In this document: piece after piece, positions 43,633 through 55,600 of the stretch
Layout: every line of letters starts with the position of its first letter
How positions within the stretch are numbered: the stretch's first letter is position 1
NCBI RefSeq assembly: GCF_023053635.1
Contig: NC_086171.1
Location: forward strand, 54,116,181-54,180,180
Source: Elgaria multicarinata webbii
Lineage: Eukaryota > Chordata > Lepidosauria > Squamata > Anguidae
DNA length: 64,000 nt
Reading direction: 5' to 3'
Position numbers and translations under genes: made by a program
The notes under the pieces: generated by a model
What the model saw: only the letters and a program-made list of their open reading frames with translations
Databases searched by the model: none
What the model was told of the DNA's origin: nothing

Positions 43633-46600
43633 GTGAGTTGGGTCTGCGCGCCTCCCTCCTTCCCGCCCTCGCCCCTCCAGCGCTACAGAGCCGCCTCGCT
43701 GCCGCTCAGCCCTTTCGCTGGCCTCGTCCCTGACTTCCTAAACTACCCGTGGGGTGGGGAGGGCTCAGACAAGAGGTGGTTCTGAGGCATGGCGCTAGCT
43801 CAGCCTCCTGCAACCTGGGGCCCTCTGGATGTGTTGGACTACAGCTCCCAGTATCCACCCGCCAGCCCTAAGAACATAAGTAGAGCATGCTGGATTATTT
43901 ATTTATTTATTTATATAGCACCATCGATGTACATGGTGCTGTACATAGTAAAAGAATAAAACAGCAACGCCCTGCCACATAGGCTTACATTCTAATAAAA
44001 TCATCATAATAAAACAATCAGAGAGGGAAGAGAACGCACCAAATAGGCACAGGGGACAATAAAACTCACAGTGTAAAAGTAAGGACAAAGAGCAAGGGTG
44101 GCCAACTAGCTGTCTGTGGGAAACCCACAAGCAGGACATGAGTCCACTAGTACCCTCCTGCCTCCGATACCAGAGGTAGCATCTAGCAGACAGGATTAGT
44201 GGCCCCCAGACTATTTATTTATTTATTTATTTATTGCATTTATATACCGCTCCCATAGCCAGGGCTCTCTGGGCAGTTTACAGAAATTCTAAAATTGAGG
44301 TAAAAACAAGTATACAAAATTTAAAACTCTAAAACACAGAACATACACACATAAAACATTAAAACCGATTAAAAACTAATCATGTGGGTAATTAGGATGT
44401 GCTGCCATATGCCTGGGTAAAGAGGAAAGTCTTAACCTGGCGCCGGAAAGATAGCAGCGTTGGTGCCTATGGAATGATCTCCCTGACGAGGCTCGCCTGG
44501 CGCCAACGCTGCTATCTTTCCGGCACCAGGTTAAGACTTTCCTCTTTGCCCAGGCATATGGCGGCACATCTTAATCACCCACATGTTTAGTTTTTTAACG
44601 GTTTTTAATACTTTATGTGTGTATGTTTTGTGTTTTAGAATTTTAAATTTTGTATACTCGTTTTTATCTTAATTTTAGAATTTCTGTAAACTGCCCAGAG
44701 AGCCCTGGCTATGGGAGCGGTATATAAGTCCAATAAATAAATAAATAAATAGACATTGGTAGTATTATCCTCCATGAATTTGTCCAATCCCCTTTTAAAT
44801 TGCTGGCCATCACTACATCTTGTGGAAGTGAATTCCATAGTTTACTATGCACTATGTGAATAAGGACTTTCTTTTATCTATCCTAAATCTCCCACTAATT
44901 TGCTTCACGAGATGACCCTGGGTTCTAATATTATGAGAGAGTGCATGACCTGCCTGTGGAAGGTCTCCCAACCTATTCTCTGACATCTCAGTTACAAAGG
45001 CCTCTGTATTTGTGGGTCTGGAGGGTGACTCAGGAAGGGTGGAGGAGGGTAAATCAATGATTGGGGGATCTGGACATCTCCATGCGGAGGAATGGTACAC
45101 ATTCTTATTATGTTTTATCAAACCTTTTTGGGCCAGAGGGGACATTTGGAATTTTGAGAGTGTCATGAGTTCTCTCACAAAATTGCTACCATGTCAGGTG
45201 TGACAGATCATAAAACACCAATTTCCCGGAAGGCAGAAGCTCTGAGCTCCAAAACATAAATCACTCTTTTGAACCCATATTTCAGTGCCCAATTCACAGA
45301 AGGCAAACTGAGGAGGCTCTGAGAGAAATAACTTGGCCAAGAAACTGAGTATAATGCAAAGTTGGGGTCTGAGCTCCAGTGCCAAATCATATATTTGTTC
45401 CCACAAAGCACCAAAAAATTGCCCATCTGACTTAAAGCAAACTGAGGATGCTCACAGAAACACACATACAGGCAAACACGTGCATGCACACACTGGCAAT
45501 GTGCATACAATATTATACACAAAACCAAGGCAAAACATACACCATGCCAAAACAAACAAACCTTATGGAAATATATAATAAAAAATAAAATTAAGCATAT
45601 GCTTGAATGCCCCCCCCCCCAAAGTATTCACATACATACGCAGATTATTCTCTGTTTTATAAGCTTTTTCTTTCCTATGCTCTTTTTCCTATGTTATTTG
45701 TATTATTTGCAGGCTGGAAAGCTGATACCTGTTGGAGATACCGCTGCTACTTGTCTGACAGGTATTTTACCCCGGGTAAGTGCATTATATTTATGTCTAT
45801 CTATCCATCCATCCGCCTGTCTATTCTATACAGTATACTAACCATTGCATGCTGTTACTTTCTAATGGGCCCCAACACATTCTCCTTTCACACATTATAG
45901 GCTTACTACCCCACAATTATATTCACAACAGTGCAAGAGAAGCTGAAAAGTGCTTTATTTATTTATTTATTTATTTATTTCATTTTTATACCGCCCAATA
46001 GCCGAAGCTCTCTGGGCGGTGGCATGTGTAAGTGTGAAATGATGCCTCAGATGGTGTTTCTAGTACAGGCTGTAATGCAGCCTTCCCCAACCTGGTACCC
46101 TCCAGATTTTTTGGATTTCAACTCCCATCAGCCTCATCCAGCATGGCCAATGGTCAGGAATGCTGGGAGTTGTAGTCCAAAACAACTGGAGGTCACCAGG
46201 TTGGGGAAGGCTGTCATAGTGGATCCAGGATGTTGGTAGTCTTCTCCAATTTAGTCCATCTTTCCCATTGTGGCTGCCAGTTGTTCAGTTGCGCTGGCAT
46301 TAGGGGAAAATCTGTTGTTTTAATAGTGTATGATGTAGATTGGTATTGTAGTGCAAGCTTCATGAAAACATTTGTGAAGACTATAGCCTCTCACCTCTAG
46401 AGAGACAGAACTTTGTTTCCACTTGAGAGATGTGATGTCTGATCATAGCTAGGAGGGCAGGGTTCCTACAGCTTTAACTGTTGTGATAAAGAGCTTCCAA
46501 ACCTGCTTAAGGCTGCAGTTGTGCAGACACTTATGAGGGAGTAAGCCCCACTAAATGTAGTAGAACTTTGTTCCAATAAATATGCACAGCTTTACATTGT

Positions 46601-49600
46601 ATGCTACCAAAAACATAACACAGCAAATCCCAAAAATTCAAATCATGGGTCACTGGTAGCCTTAGACATAACTATATTTCAAAATATAAGACATGTGATG
46701 TTTATTTTATTACTTTGGTTTAAGAGGCTATCCAGCATGCTGTCATTATTTAGAAACAACAGTAACAATATTTCTAGAAGCTTGAAAGCTAAATTCATTT
46801 TTCATGGAAAGAGAAATCTGACATTCTTACCTAGCTGCACAAGAGTCTAAAGTGGAATGCACATGCTAAGAACATAAAAAGAGCCCCACTGGATCAGACC
46901 AAGGGTCCATCTAGCCAAGCACTCTGTTCACACAGTGGCCAACCAGCTGTCGATTGGGAACCCACAAGCAGGACACGGTGCAACATCACCCTCCCCCCCC
47001 ATATTCCCTAGCAACTGGTGTATATAGGCTTACTGCCTCTGATACTAGAGGTAGCATATAGCCATCATGTCTAGCTGCCATTGATAGCCTGTTAGTGAGT
47101 GGCTTCTATGGATTGCGGACTGGCTTCTGTTGATTCCCTACCAATTGTACCACCTGAAATTAATCTCCAGCTTTGCCAATATAAAGGCTACTATGCTTTA
47201 TTTTGTTTTGACTTTTGGTCTCTGACTCATGTTGTTGAAGCTAGTTCTATAGACCAGGTGTATAGAACTGGTTGTGATGGGGGCCCAGATTGCCTCTACC
47301 AGGCCCTCTGTGAGTCAGATGATGCCATGGCCAATGTATTGGGCTTCACTGCATGAGGCTTTTATTGTGCACTCATGCTTGGTCATTCACAATCGTTTTC
47401 AGGTCCTTTACAAGAGTTCTGGAGAGCCTGAAATTTTGCTCATTATGTTGTGACATTTTGGTTTGTACTAATAAAGGTGTTACCAGTCTATGGCTCTAGA
47501 TATTTTTGTTTCCCTAATGGATCGACACATGGTTCTCTCATTTTTAATAAAGATAATTGCTGGAATGTCAATTCTAAAAATGTTTTCCTGTTGTCTTGCA
47601 GCCAATTACTCCACCTATTATAAAAAAGTTTCGAAACACCAGCAACCCTCCTCCTGGGAGAGAGAGAGTATTTTATGGCCGAGCAAACGATCCTGATATT
47701 GCATTACATTTGACACATGGTGTAAAAAGCATCCCTTCAGAGAGTGTAAGAATTTCAAACCTATTCTTTTTCTCAGCAGAGACTTTGCCATTTAATTTAT
47801 GAATGTGAAACACATATCTGTGTAGCTCTGAGTAAGGGAACGTTAAACTGGGCTATGTTTCTCCCATGAAAGACAATTTATACTTTCTTAAACATCTATT
47901 TAGTGATCCAGGTCCCTGCACATAGGCTATTTGAACCAGGGTCAGAAATAGTTTCATGTAGATCTTTGTTGTTAGATATGCTCAGAAAGGTTTGCTCCCT
48001 TTAGGCACCACAGCAAGCAGCAAAGAAAGGGAATAGATACAGGAGGAGGAGGAGAAAGACAAAGCTGGGGTAGATCTTTTTCCTTCCCATCTACTTCCTT
48101 ACTCATCACTCAACTGTCATTCACCTCTTTTCTGTCTTATGGAATAGAGACAACTCAGTCTGACCTCCACAGATGTATGGTGTAATATATGGAAATAGGC
48201 AAAGGTGCGTTCTCCCAGTCTACCAGAGGGGGCAATAAAGAGCACTACACACTGTGGTAAAGAAAGTACTGGAAGGCTGAATAAAGAGGTGGTTGTTACA
48301 AAGACAAGATGGTGTCGGCCTGTTTATAAGAGACCAGAGACAGAACCGATAGGATGGATTTTTTCTTTTTAGCTGTCTTGTAAAAACAATTTTCTGAAAG
48401 GTGGGATATACATTAAACAAACAAAAACATACATTGTATATCTAGGGTGACCATATGAAAAGGAGGACAGGGCTCCTGTATCTTTAACAGTTGCATAGAA
48501 AATGGAATTTCAGCAGGTGTCATTTGTATATATGGAGAACTTGGTGAAATTCCCTCTTCATCACCACAGTTAAAGCTGCAGGAGCTATACTAGAGTGACC
48601 AGATTCAAAAGAGGGCAGGGCACCTGCAGCTTTAACTGTGGTGATGAAGAGGGAATTTCACCAGGTTCCCCATATATACAAATGACACCTGCTGAAATTC
48701 CCTTTTTAATACAACTGTTAAAGATACAGGATCCCTGTCCTCCTTTTCATATGGTCACCCTAGTATATCCTCTGTCTCTGGAAACTGCCTTTTGGTCAAT
48801 TCAGGGATCTATACATTTTCTCTTAGCTCATTTTCTTAAAAAGGTGGAGTGAGTGTGGGCGGGCTTTAGGCTGACTGAAAGAAAAGAAAGAATGTATTTA
48901 AGCTGTCGTGAAGCTCCCCTTGGGAAATCCCATGATTGTGTGTGATCTGTTTTTCAAAAGCAAACACTCAATAAAAGCATTAACAATAATAAAAACATTA
49001 TGTCCACTAGAAACAAAATAACTGTATATCGTATAGCCATTTTAGTCATTCCACCTTTCAGCAGTTGAATTGTACTTCATATTTAACATTGTGTTCGGCG
49101 TTCTAAATACCTCATTTTCAGAAATAGCAGTTTCAGGAAGTTATGTTACAAAAAGGTGACATTAAATGTGAGGTATGTCCTAGTTTGTTTGTTTTTAAAA
49201 TTAAATCAGTGCTAGTGTACCGTGAAGTTAATGAAATTAGTGTAGTACGATGTAATTTAAAAGTGCAGATCTGACGTATTTCATACGGTGTGAAATTTCT
49301 TCAGGTAGCGTCACTGGCAAATCCACCTCCCAAAACGTGCTTTCAACAAAAACTGAAAGAGAAGAAAGAAAGAATTTATTTAAGCAGCCGTGAAGCTCCC
49401 GTTGGGAAATCCCACGATCAGTCACTAAGATTACCTAAAGGACTGGATGTGACTAACACTCGATTTGGAGTAACAACCCTCCGAGGTAGAGAAACTAGTG
49501 CTAAACCACATTGTCATTGCATATTATCATTTAGGATAGAAATCGTTTACCATATACCATTCTTCAAAATGTTCCAACCTGAACCAGTATTCTGATATGA

Positions 49601-52600
49601 ACACTTGTCGCAGCAAAGCAATTATTTAAGCCTGTATTAATTTATGTGACTTGAGATTAAGTTGCCTTAGCCAAAGCCAGTGTATACAAGATCCAGAATT
49701 TCACAAACCAATAAAATTACCATAAGCATTAATAGAGTTGACATGAATACAAAAATGCCTACTCATCATTAAAACAGCCACTTAGTTTTTTTTGCCAGAG
49801 GGAACAAGGAACTCATCCCCCAAATGTTTTTGTTCCTTTTCTCTCTGCTGCTTCCACCTGCTCTTTGGTCTGTCTTTCAACTACAAAAAACTACAGACAA
49901 GAGCAGCTGATGCCAGAGAGAACAAGGAAGGAAATTAGCAGGGTCGGTGTCAAAATCTGTGGCCGTTATAGGCTCATAGAGGCTTTTATACAACTCAGTA
50001 ACATATACTGTATTGTGATTTTTCAAACAGTATGTCTTTAATTAGCTGTGTTGGGGAAATCCGCAACAGAATCAGATGAGTTCAGATTTCTATGAATCCA
50101 ACCTGCGGATCCTGCAGCAGATCAGTTTTTCTCAATGTGCACAGATTCCGCGGACTTGCAAACCAGTTTTTCAGAATTTACACAAATACGTAAAATAAAA
50201 AATACCAGCCTAAAGTGTGCATTTCCCCCATTGGCTAAAGCATGAAAATATGCATTGTGGAGGGATTTGTGCATTTGGGGGAAGATTTGCACATTTTCCC
50301 AAGTGGAAACTTTCACAAATATGAATTATTGCAAATTTGAGAAATTGGAAAAAAATCAAATTCCATCAAGGAGTGGAGGATATAACAAAAAGCACCCAAC
50401 AATCTGCGAAATACAGATGGAACAGATTTTACAAAACCCACATATCCCTGTTCTATTAAGAGATCATACACATATTTCCATCCAGTCTTGCTATTATCCT
50501 ATGATAAGATGCATATATAAATGTGCTACATAAATGACTCTGATGTAACATATGGTCTGATGTACTGAACAATCCTACAAGCAGCAGCTTCTGGAATCAA
50601 GTGCATGAATGGTCCCTAAAGATATTACTCTGTATTTGTAAAGAGTTTTATGATTTATTTAGATTATGTGATTTCATTACATATATTGGATGACTTTCAG
50701 AGGGTCCTGGAGGAGAGGTTATAAATCCACCAAAGACATTTGATGAAGTCCAAAGGGAAGCACAAGAAGGACATGAATTGTATGTTCTTACACACAATGA
50801 TTATTATGTCGGTGAGTAAGAAAGACAAGTAAGTATTAAGTAAAAGTTGTAGATGTAAAAAATAATAATAATGATATTTTATTATTTTGCATACATATTT
50901 TATCCTGCTTTTTTTAAAAGCATTTAAAAAAATAAATAAGGATTCTATTTTGTTGTTACCAGTTAAGTATATTCGCTAAACAGTGGTGTGATGGAGCAGG
51001 AATGCAGGGGAACACAGGTTCAGTACATTTTTCACAGTACAACCAATGACATAATCTGTAGGAGCAGTATTTATCAGTGTTGTAAAGTGATACAACACTG
51101 ATATTCCAACAATGATACAATGTTGGAATACAGAACATACTGTATTAATTCATTTACCTTGCAAAAGTAGCTCCTGCACTATCTTTATGACACAAAAGTG
51201 CCTGTTCTTTACACTGCAATGTAACACAAATGTCCTATAAAAGGGATGGGGGATGTACGTTGCTGGACTACAATTCCCATCATCCCTCACCATTGGCTGT
51301 GCTGGCTAGGGCTGATGGATCATATGTCCCCCACCCCTGTCCTACAATCTGCTATAAAGAGTTAAAAATGACCCTCACCACCACGTGAAATGGTAGGATG
51401 GACACTACGTGATACTTTGGTGGTGTTCTCATTTGTATTTACCCTTTCTCAGGGTGGCATACAGGGGTGCAAATTACCCTCACCCCACTTTGGCCTCATA
51501 ACAAGCTTGCCCCAAAGTCCAACATGCTAGTCACTACACCATCCAGTGGCAGCTCACTATTCTAAGACTGTCAGCTGGTCCTAACAAATTTAATATGGTT
51601 CTAGGTACTGTGGTTCTTTGTGTTTTTATATAAAATGGATCAACACAGCTGCCTGCATTGGTGGACTCTCTTTGGGGAGCCTGGCTAAGGGCTTCATGAC
51701 AAATTCCCATCCATCAAAACTTATCACCACCCCACTGTCGATAAAGCTCACCGCTTGGTGCTTAGCCACAGTTCACACTCTTCCCCCAGCACTTTGAGAT
51801 GATCCTAAACAACCCAGGCCTGGCGTTGAGCTTGTCACCATATTATTATTATTATTATTGTGGTAATTTATAGCAGCCTTCCCAACCTGGTACCCTCCAG
51901 ATGTGCTGGATTGTAAGTCCCGTCATTCCCAGCCAGCATGGAGGGCACCAGGCTGGAGAAAGCTGATTTATATGTTAGAGCTCTTTTGCACGTGATAAAT
52001 GATGACCTTTAATTTCACACAGGGGAGTCAATGAATAGAAAATATAACCCAACTACATTCAACAGATTTAATTTATATGGAAAAGAAACACCACACTTTA
52101 ATGACGGCCGAAATGTAGCTAGAACTTTTCGCTGGCTCCATGATCTACAGATGTAAGTTATTTTTTATGGTGATTGGCTTTTCATCAGTTCGTCCTTTCT
52201 GATGATGCATGTTTTGAGTCCCTAGTAGTTTGAATCTGTACTTTTTTTGTCATCAGTAGTGCAAGCTGATGGTGCCTCAAAAGACATATCTGTCACCATG
52301 TTTAATGTAGCCATGGCCAGCTCAAAATGTTTTCCAACCTGAGGCGTAGAAGCAAATGTCCCCCCTCCCCAGTACCTGGCAAAGTCAAGATGCATAGTAC
52401 CCAAGGCTACCAAATTATCTTGGCAATTGCAGCAGAAAATCCTACCAGCACTTCTTTCCCTTCCCGGCAGTAAAAATATAATTAATAGTTGTAGTAATAA
52501 TAACAACAACAACAACAGTAACAAAAACACCCAAAATCAGCTGCGTGAGGTTGATGTTTACACCTGGGACAGAACTTTTGTGCAATCCCATTGCAATCAG

Positions 52601-55600
52601 CTGGGACGGTGCTATTGCATTCATGAATTTCTTCTCAAAAGGAATTTCTTTCCTATCAAATTGAATGAGAATGATTGAAAAAAAATGTGGAAGAAATTTT
52701 CAGCACAACATCATTTTAAATCAATTCTGTCTGTCTGTCTCACAGGGCAAAGAAAAAAATCTCAGTTTTAATAAGCATCTGTTTGGGCTTATTAAAGGAA
52801 ACATAGTGGTGTCCTGTATTCCATTATCAGATCCTTATTTGCTTTATTTTTAGAAATTAGTTTTATGAAAGGCTTTCTATCAAAGGTCTTTTATCCTCTC
52901 AGATTATGATATGGTGATATGATTTAGGAAATACATTTTTAAATTATCTTTTGATTTTGCAGGAAGAAATCAGCAAAAATAGTGTCCAAAATAAGTGATG
53001 ATTTCAAGGAAAAATTTCAGCCTCAGCTTGGAAAAGTCTTTGATCCGTAAGTGAATTAAAGAGCGAGTCTTCATGGTAGAACCATTAGAAATCAAATGAG
53101 AAACATATTAGACATGGCTGTTTCTGAGGGGATGTTTATTCCTGTCCTGGGTCTTCTTGGCAGGGCTGTGAGTAACTTGATAAATTCAGATTGCTAGCAT
53201 CTGTTACCATGAAGCAAGCCACATGGCATGTCACCTTCCTTCCCGTTTTGAGATAGTCCCTCAGACAGTCAGAGGCTGAGGTGATAGTAAGTGGCAGAAC
53301 TTTGTGGAGCTTTGCCATGTGAAGAGTGCTGCCAGCAGTTACAGATTAACACTACAGTTTCTGTGTCAGTCTTCCCCAGCCTGATGCCCTCTGAATGTGT
53401 TGGACTACAACTCCCAGCATGGAGGGCTGGGGGATGCTGGGAGTTGTAGTCCAAAACATCTGTAAGGCACCAGGCTGGGAAAGACTGCTCTATGGGATTA
53501 ATATAATGTAGACACTTACCGTAAGAATGCGTTCTACTATTGGTAGTCAACTGAGCCTTGCCAATGTAAGAGGATGTGGAAGGAAGTTAGGAGAACTTTT
53601 GTTACTGTGAATTTAAAATATAATAAATAAATGGAATATGGAAGCGCCAGCATAAATCCTCTGGGGAGATCATAGAATGCTGTAACCTTCTCTTTCTAAA
53701 TCACCCAGAGAGCTTTGGCTACAGGGTGGTATAGAAATATATTCAATTAATCAATTTTCTCCCTACAAATTCAACCTTAGACCTAGGGGATTTGCCTGTA
53801 GTTTGAAAAAGTAGTTTCAACCTTGGCTGTGCACTACTATAACTTAAAAGGGCAGAGTACTTGACAATTAGACTGGTGAGCCAGGGAGATAAAGGCCCAA
53901 CTAGATGTTCTCACTCCACATCTCATCATCCATCTCCCCTGTAATGTTTAGTTAAAGAAGGTGGCATGATATGACCCGATCACACTCAGCTCCATTTCAC
54001 TGGTTTGTGGATGGAGGCGGGAGACAGGGAAACACAGAGCAATATGGCTTCTTTAGCAGCTTAACTAAATATTCAGGAGGAAACATGGGGAGACAACAGC
54101 CATGTGTTCATAGCATCATTTTGTTTGCGTGTGATTTAGGAGATTGAGTAAAAAGCCTTTTGAGAGTTTTATTGAGATCTGAACCGGATAATATGATATT
54201 TGTTAGTTACTTCAGAAAGATTTTGCTGTCTTACAAACAGTGTGTTTGTGTGTGTGTGTGTCTGTGTGTGTGTCTTTAATGTTAATTATTCCTCTTCTTC
54301 GGGTGGTTCTAGAAATCAAAGCATTGGTTCAACCAAGTTGATTAAACAAAAGCATGATCTGAAAACCTTTTTAATAAATGTTGTAACTCTAGACAGTAAG
54401 AAATATTTTTGCCTTTTCTGTGTTCAATTCTGCTAAGGTGCCATGTGTGTTTAGTGTGCTTTTTTAAAAAGCCTTCTCTTTTTTGACAGATACTTGAGAA
54501 AGACTATGTATGCACATTTCTATCCATTAAAAAAAGAAAATAGCTTATTTATGTTGCTGGGGTTCTCCTTTGCACTTTCTCTCTCAAGAAATTTAAGTGT
54601 CATGATCAAAGACATTTATTGCCTGCTGTGCAAATAATTCTGACAGTTATTACTATGTGCTAAAAGGAAAGAGGTTGTAAAAGAAAAAGATTATCAGTAG
54701 TGGTGGCTTTGATTCATGTAGAAAAGTCCCAGTGAACACATTTCAAGTGAACTCTTATGAAATGTCTTCATCCGTTCTCTTTAATCTTCACTTGCAGTGC
54801 AAGAGGTGAACTGACAGACAGTTATATCTTTCACATTTAAAACAAAGATTACACATGGGTGAAAAATCAAACATTTATCTAACACATTCTTTTCATTTGC
54901 AGTATAGCAGAGACGCTCAATGTTCCACCAGACCATACATTTGGAGTGCTCGTTCGTCCTGAAGAATATGGCAAGTATAGAAGCGGCTTTCCTGAATTTT
55001 CCACTTCCCCATCTTATAATTCCTTTGTTTCATTTTATTTTATTCTAGGGGCATGGCTAGACAGGGCGATATCCCAGGGATCGTCCAGGGATCTTCCTTG
55101 TGTGTCCACATGACATACAGGGGATCCCAGGAGCAGGGAGGGATGATCCCTGCATTTCCCTGGAATATGGCCCTACACAGAGACCACGGGACGTGTGGGC
55201 AACCATCCTGGTATAGTCTCGGCTCCTCGCGAGTAAACGCGGGGAACTGGGCACAGGGCACGAAGCTCTGCAAGCACTCCATGCCCATTGGAGGTGGGAG
55301 GGAGGGGGTGGGGCTTTTTACAAAAAACAACCCACTGACCTTTGCGCTGGAGCCCTGGTGCGCTCCAGCTCCTGTTTCTTTTTTTAAAAAATGGCAGGCA
55401 CGACGTCCTCTTCCTCCTGGGATGTCGCACACCATGTGTGGACTGATCATAAAATTGCAAGTGTCTAAGGAAAGCCGGGAGGTCTAGACATGCTCCAAGT
55501 TTAGGTGTTGTGTTCTTTTTCTCTCTCCTGTGTTGGGTCAATGCATCTAGGCAACTGAAATTATAAATTAATTATAAATTAACTGGCCTCAGTTACCCAT

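Larger units (their letters stand above)
43868..44990 (-). repeat. CR1 LINE copy split by nested insertions
   Basis: CR1 3' text starts at AAGAACATAAGTAGAGC, resumes with GTGGCCAACTAGCTGTC (about 44098), and resumes again with CCTCCATGAATTTGTCC (about 44770) through GAATTCCATAGTTTACTATG and GATGACCCTGGGTTC. Between the pieces are a LINE 3' tail (43893-44098) and the inverted L2 pair (44212-44755). Confidence 0.75.
43633..45712. other. EFHB: EFHB intron 1
   Basis: A 2.1-kb intron filled largely by a CR1 copy with nested LINE ends and an inverted L2 pair. Near 43800-43870 is a partial foldback of the ACTACAACTCCCA family. Around 45200-45450 a degenerate repeated text (AAGGCAAACTGAGGAGGCTC, GGGTCTGAGCTCC) of unknown origin occurs; a similar text is at 38050-38160. 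A C-run lies near 45610. Confidence 0.7.
45776..47601. other. EFHB: EFHB intron 2
   Basis: It contains an L2 tail (45951-46020), a well-preserved foldback (46077-46212) and a CR1 3' end (46868-47095). 47096-47590 is unassigned; it carries a CTAATAAAGG word near 47469 but no gene was recognised. 46215-46860 shows nothing clear. Confidence 0.65.
47746..49304. other. EFHB: EFHB intron 3
   Basis: It holds the TAGGGTGACCA MITE (48443-48762) and a decayed partial copy of exon 4 (48874-48937). I see nothing else recognisable in 47746-48434 or 48940-49304. Confidence 0.7.
50812..52022. other. EFHB: EFHB intron 5
   Basis: It contains a foldback (51245-51345), a minus-strand SINE fragment (about 51440-51560), an ATT microsatellite (51841-51860) and half of another foldback (51870-51965). 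Near 51080-51125 a small inverted repeat (TGTTGTA..ACAACACTGATATTCCAACA) is seen. No gene. Confidence 0.6.
53047..54902. other. EFHB: EFHB intron 7
   Basis: It contains a foldback (53364-53492), an L2 tail (53690-53755) and a GT microsatellite (about 54241-54274). I see nothing in 53760-54235 or 54280-54902. Confidence 0.65.

Noticed and set aside
43391-43636. An 81-codon frame starting upstream of EFHB exon 1
   Set aside because: It does not join EFHB exon 2 in phase; the frame from 43540 does and gives a continuous protein.
44212-44755. Twin-priming inversion as explanation of the L2 palindrome
   Set aside because: Twin priming inverts adjacent segments, but here both arms carry the same segment and both have 3' tails, so two insertions or a hairpin duplication fit better.
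47096-47510. A possible LTR suggested by CTAATAAAGG and a 3'-end-like layout
   Set aside because: No partner LTR, no terminal inverted bases and no coding part nearby; left unassigned.
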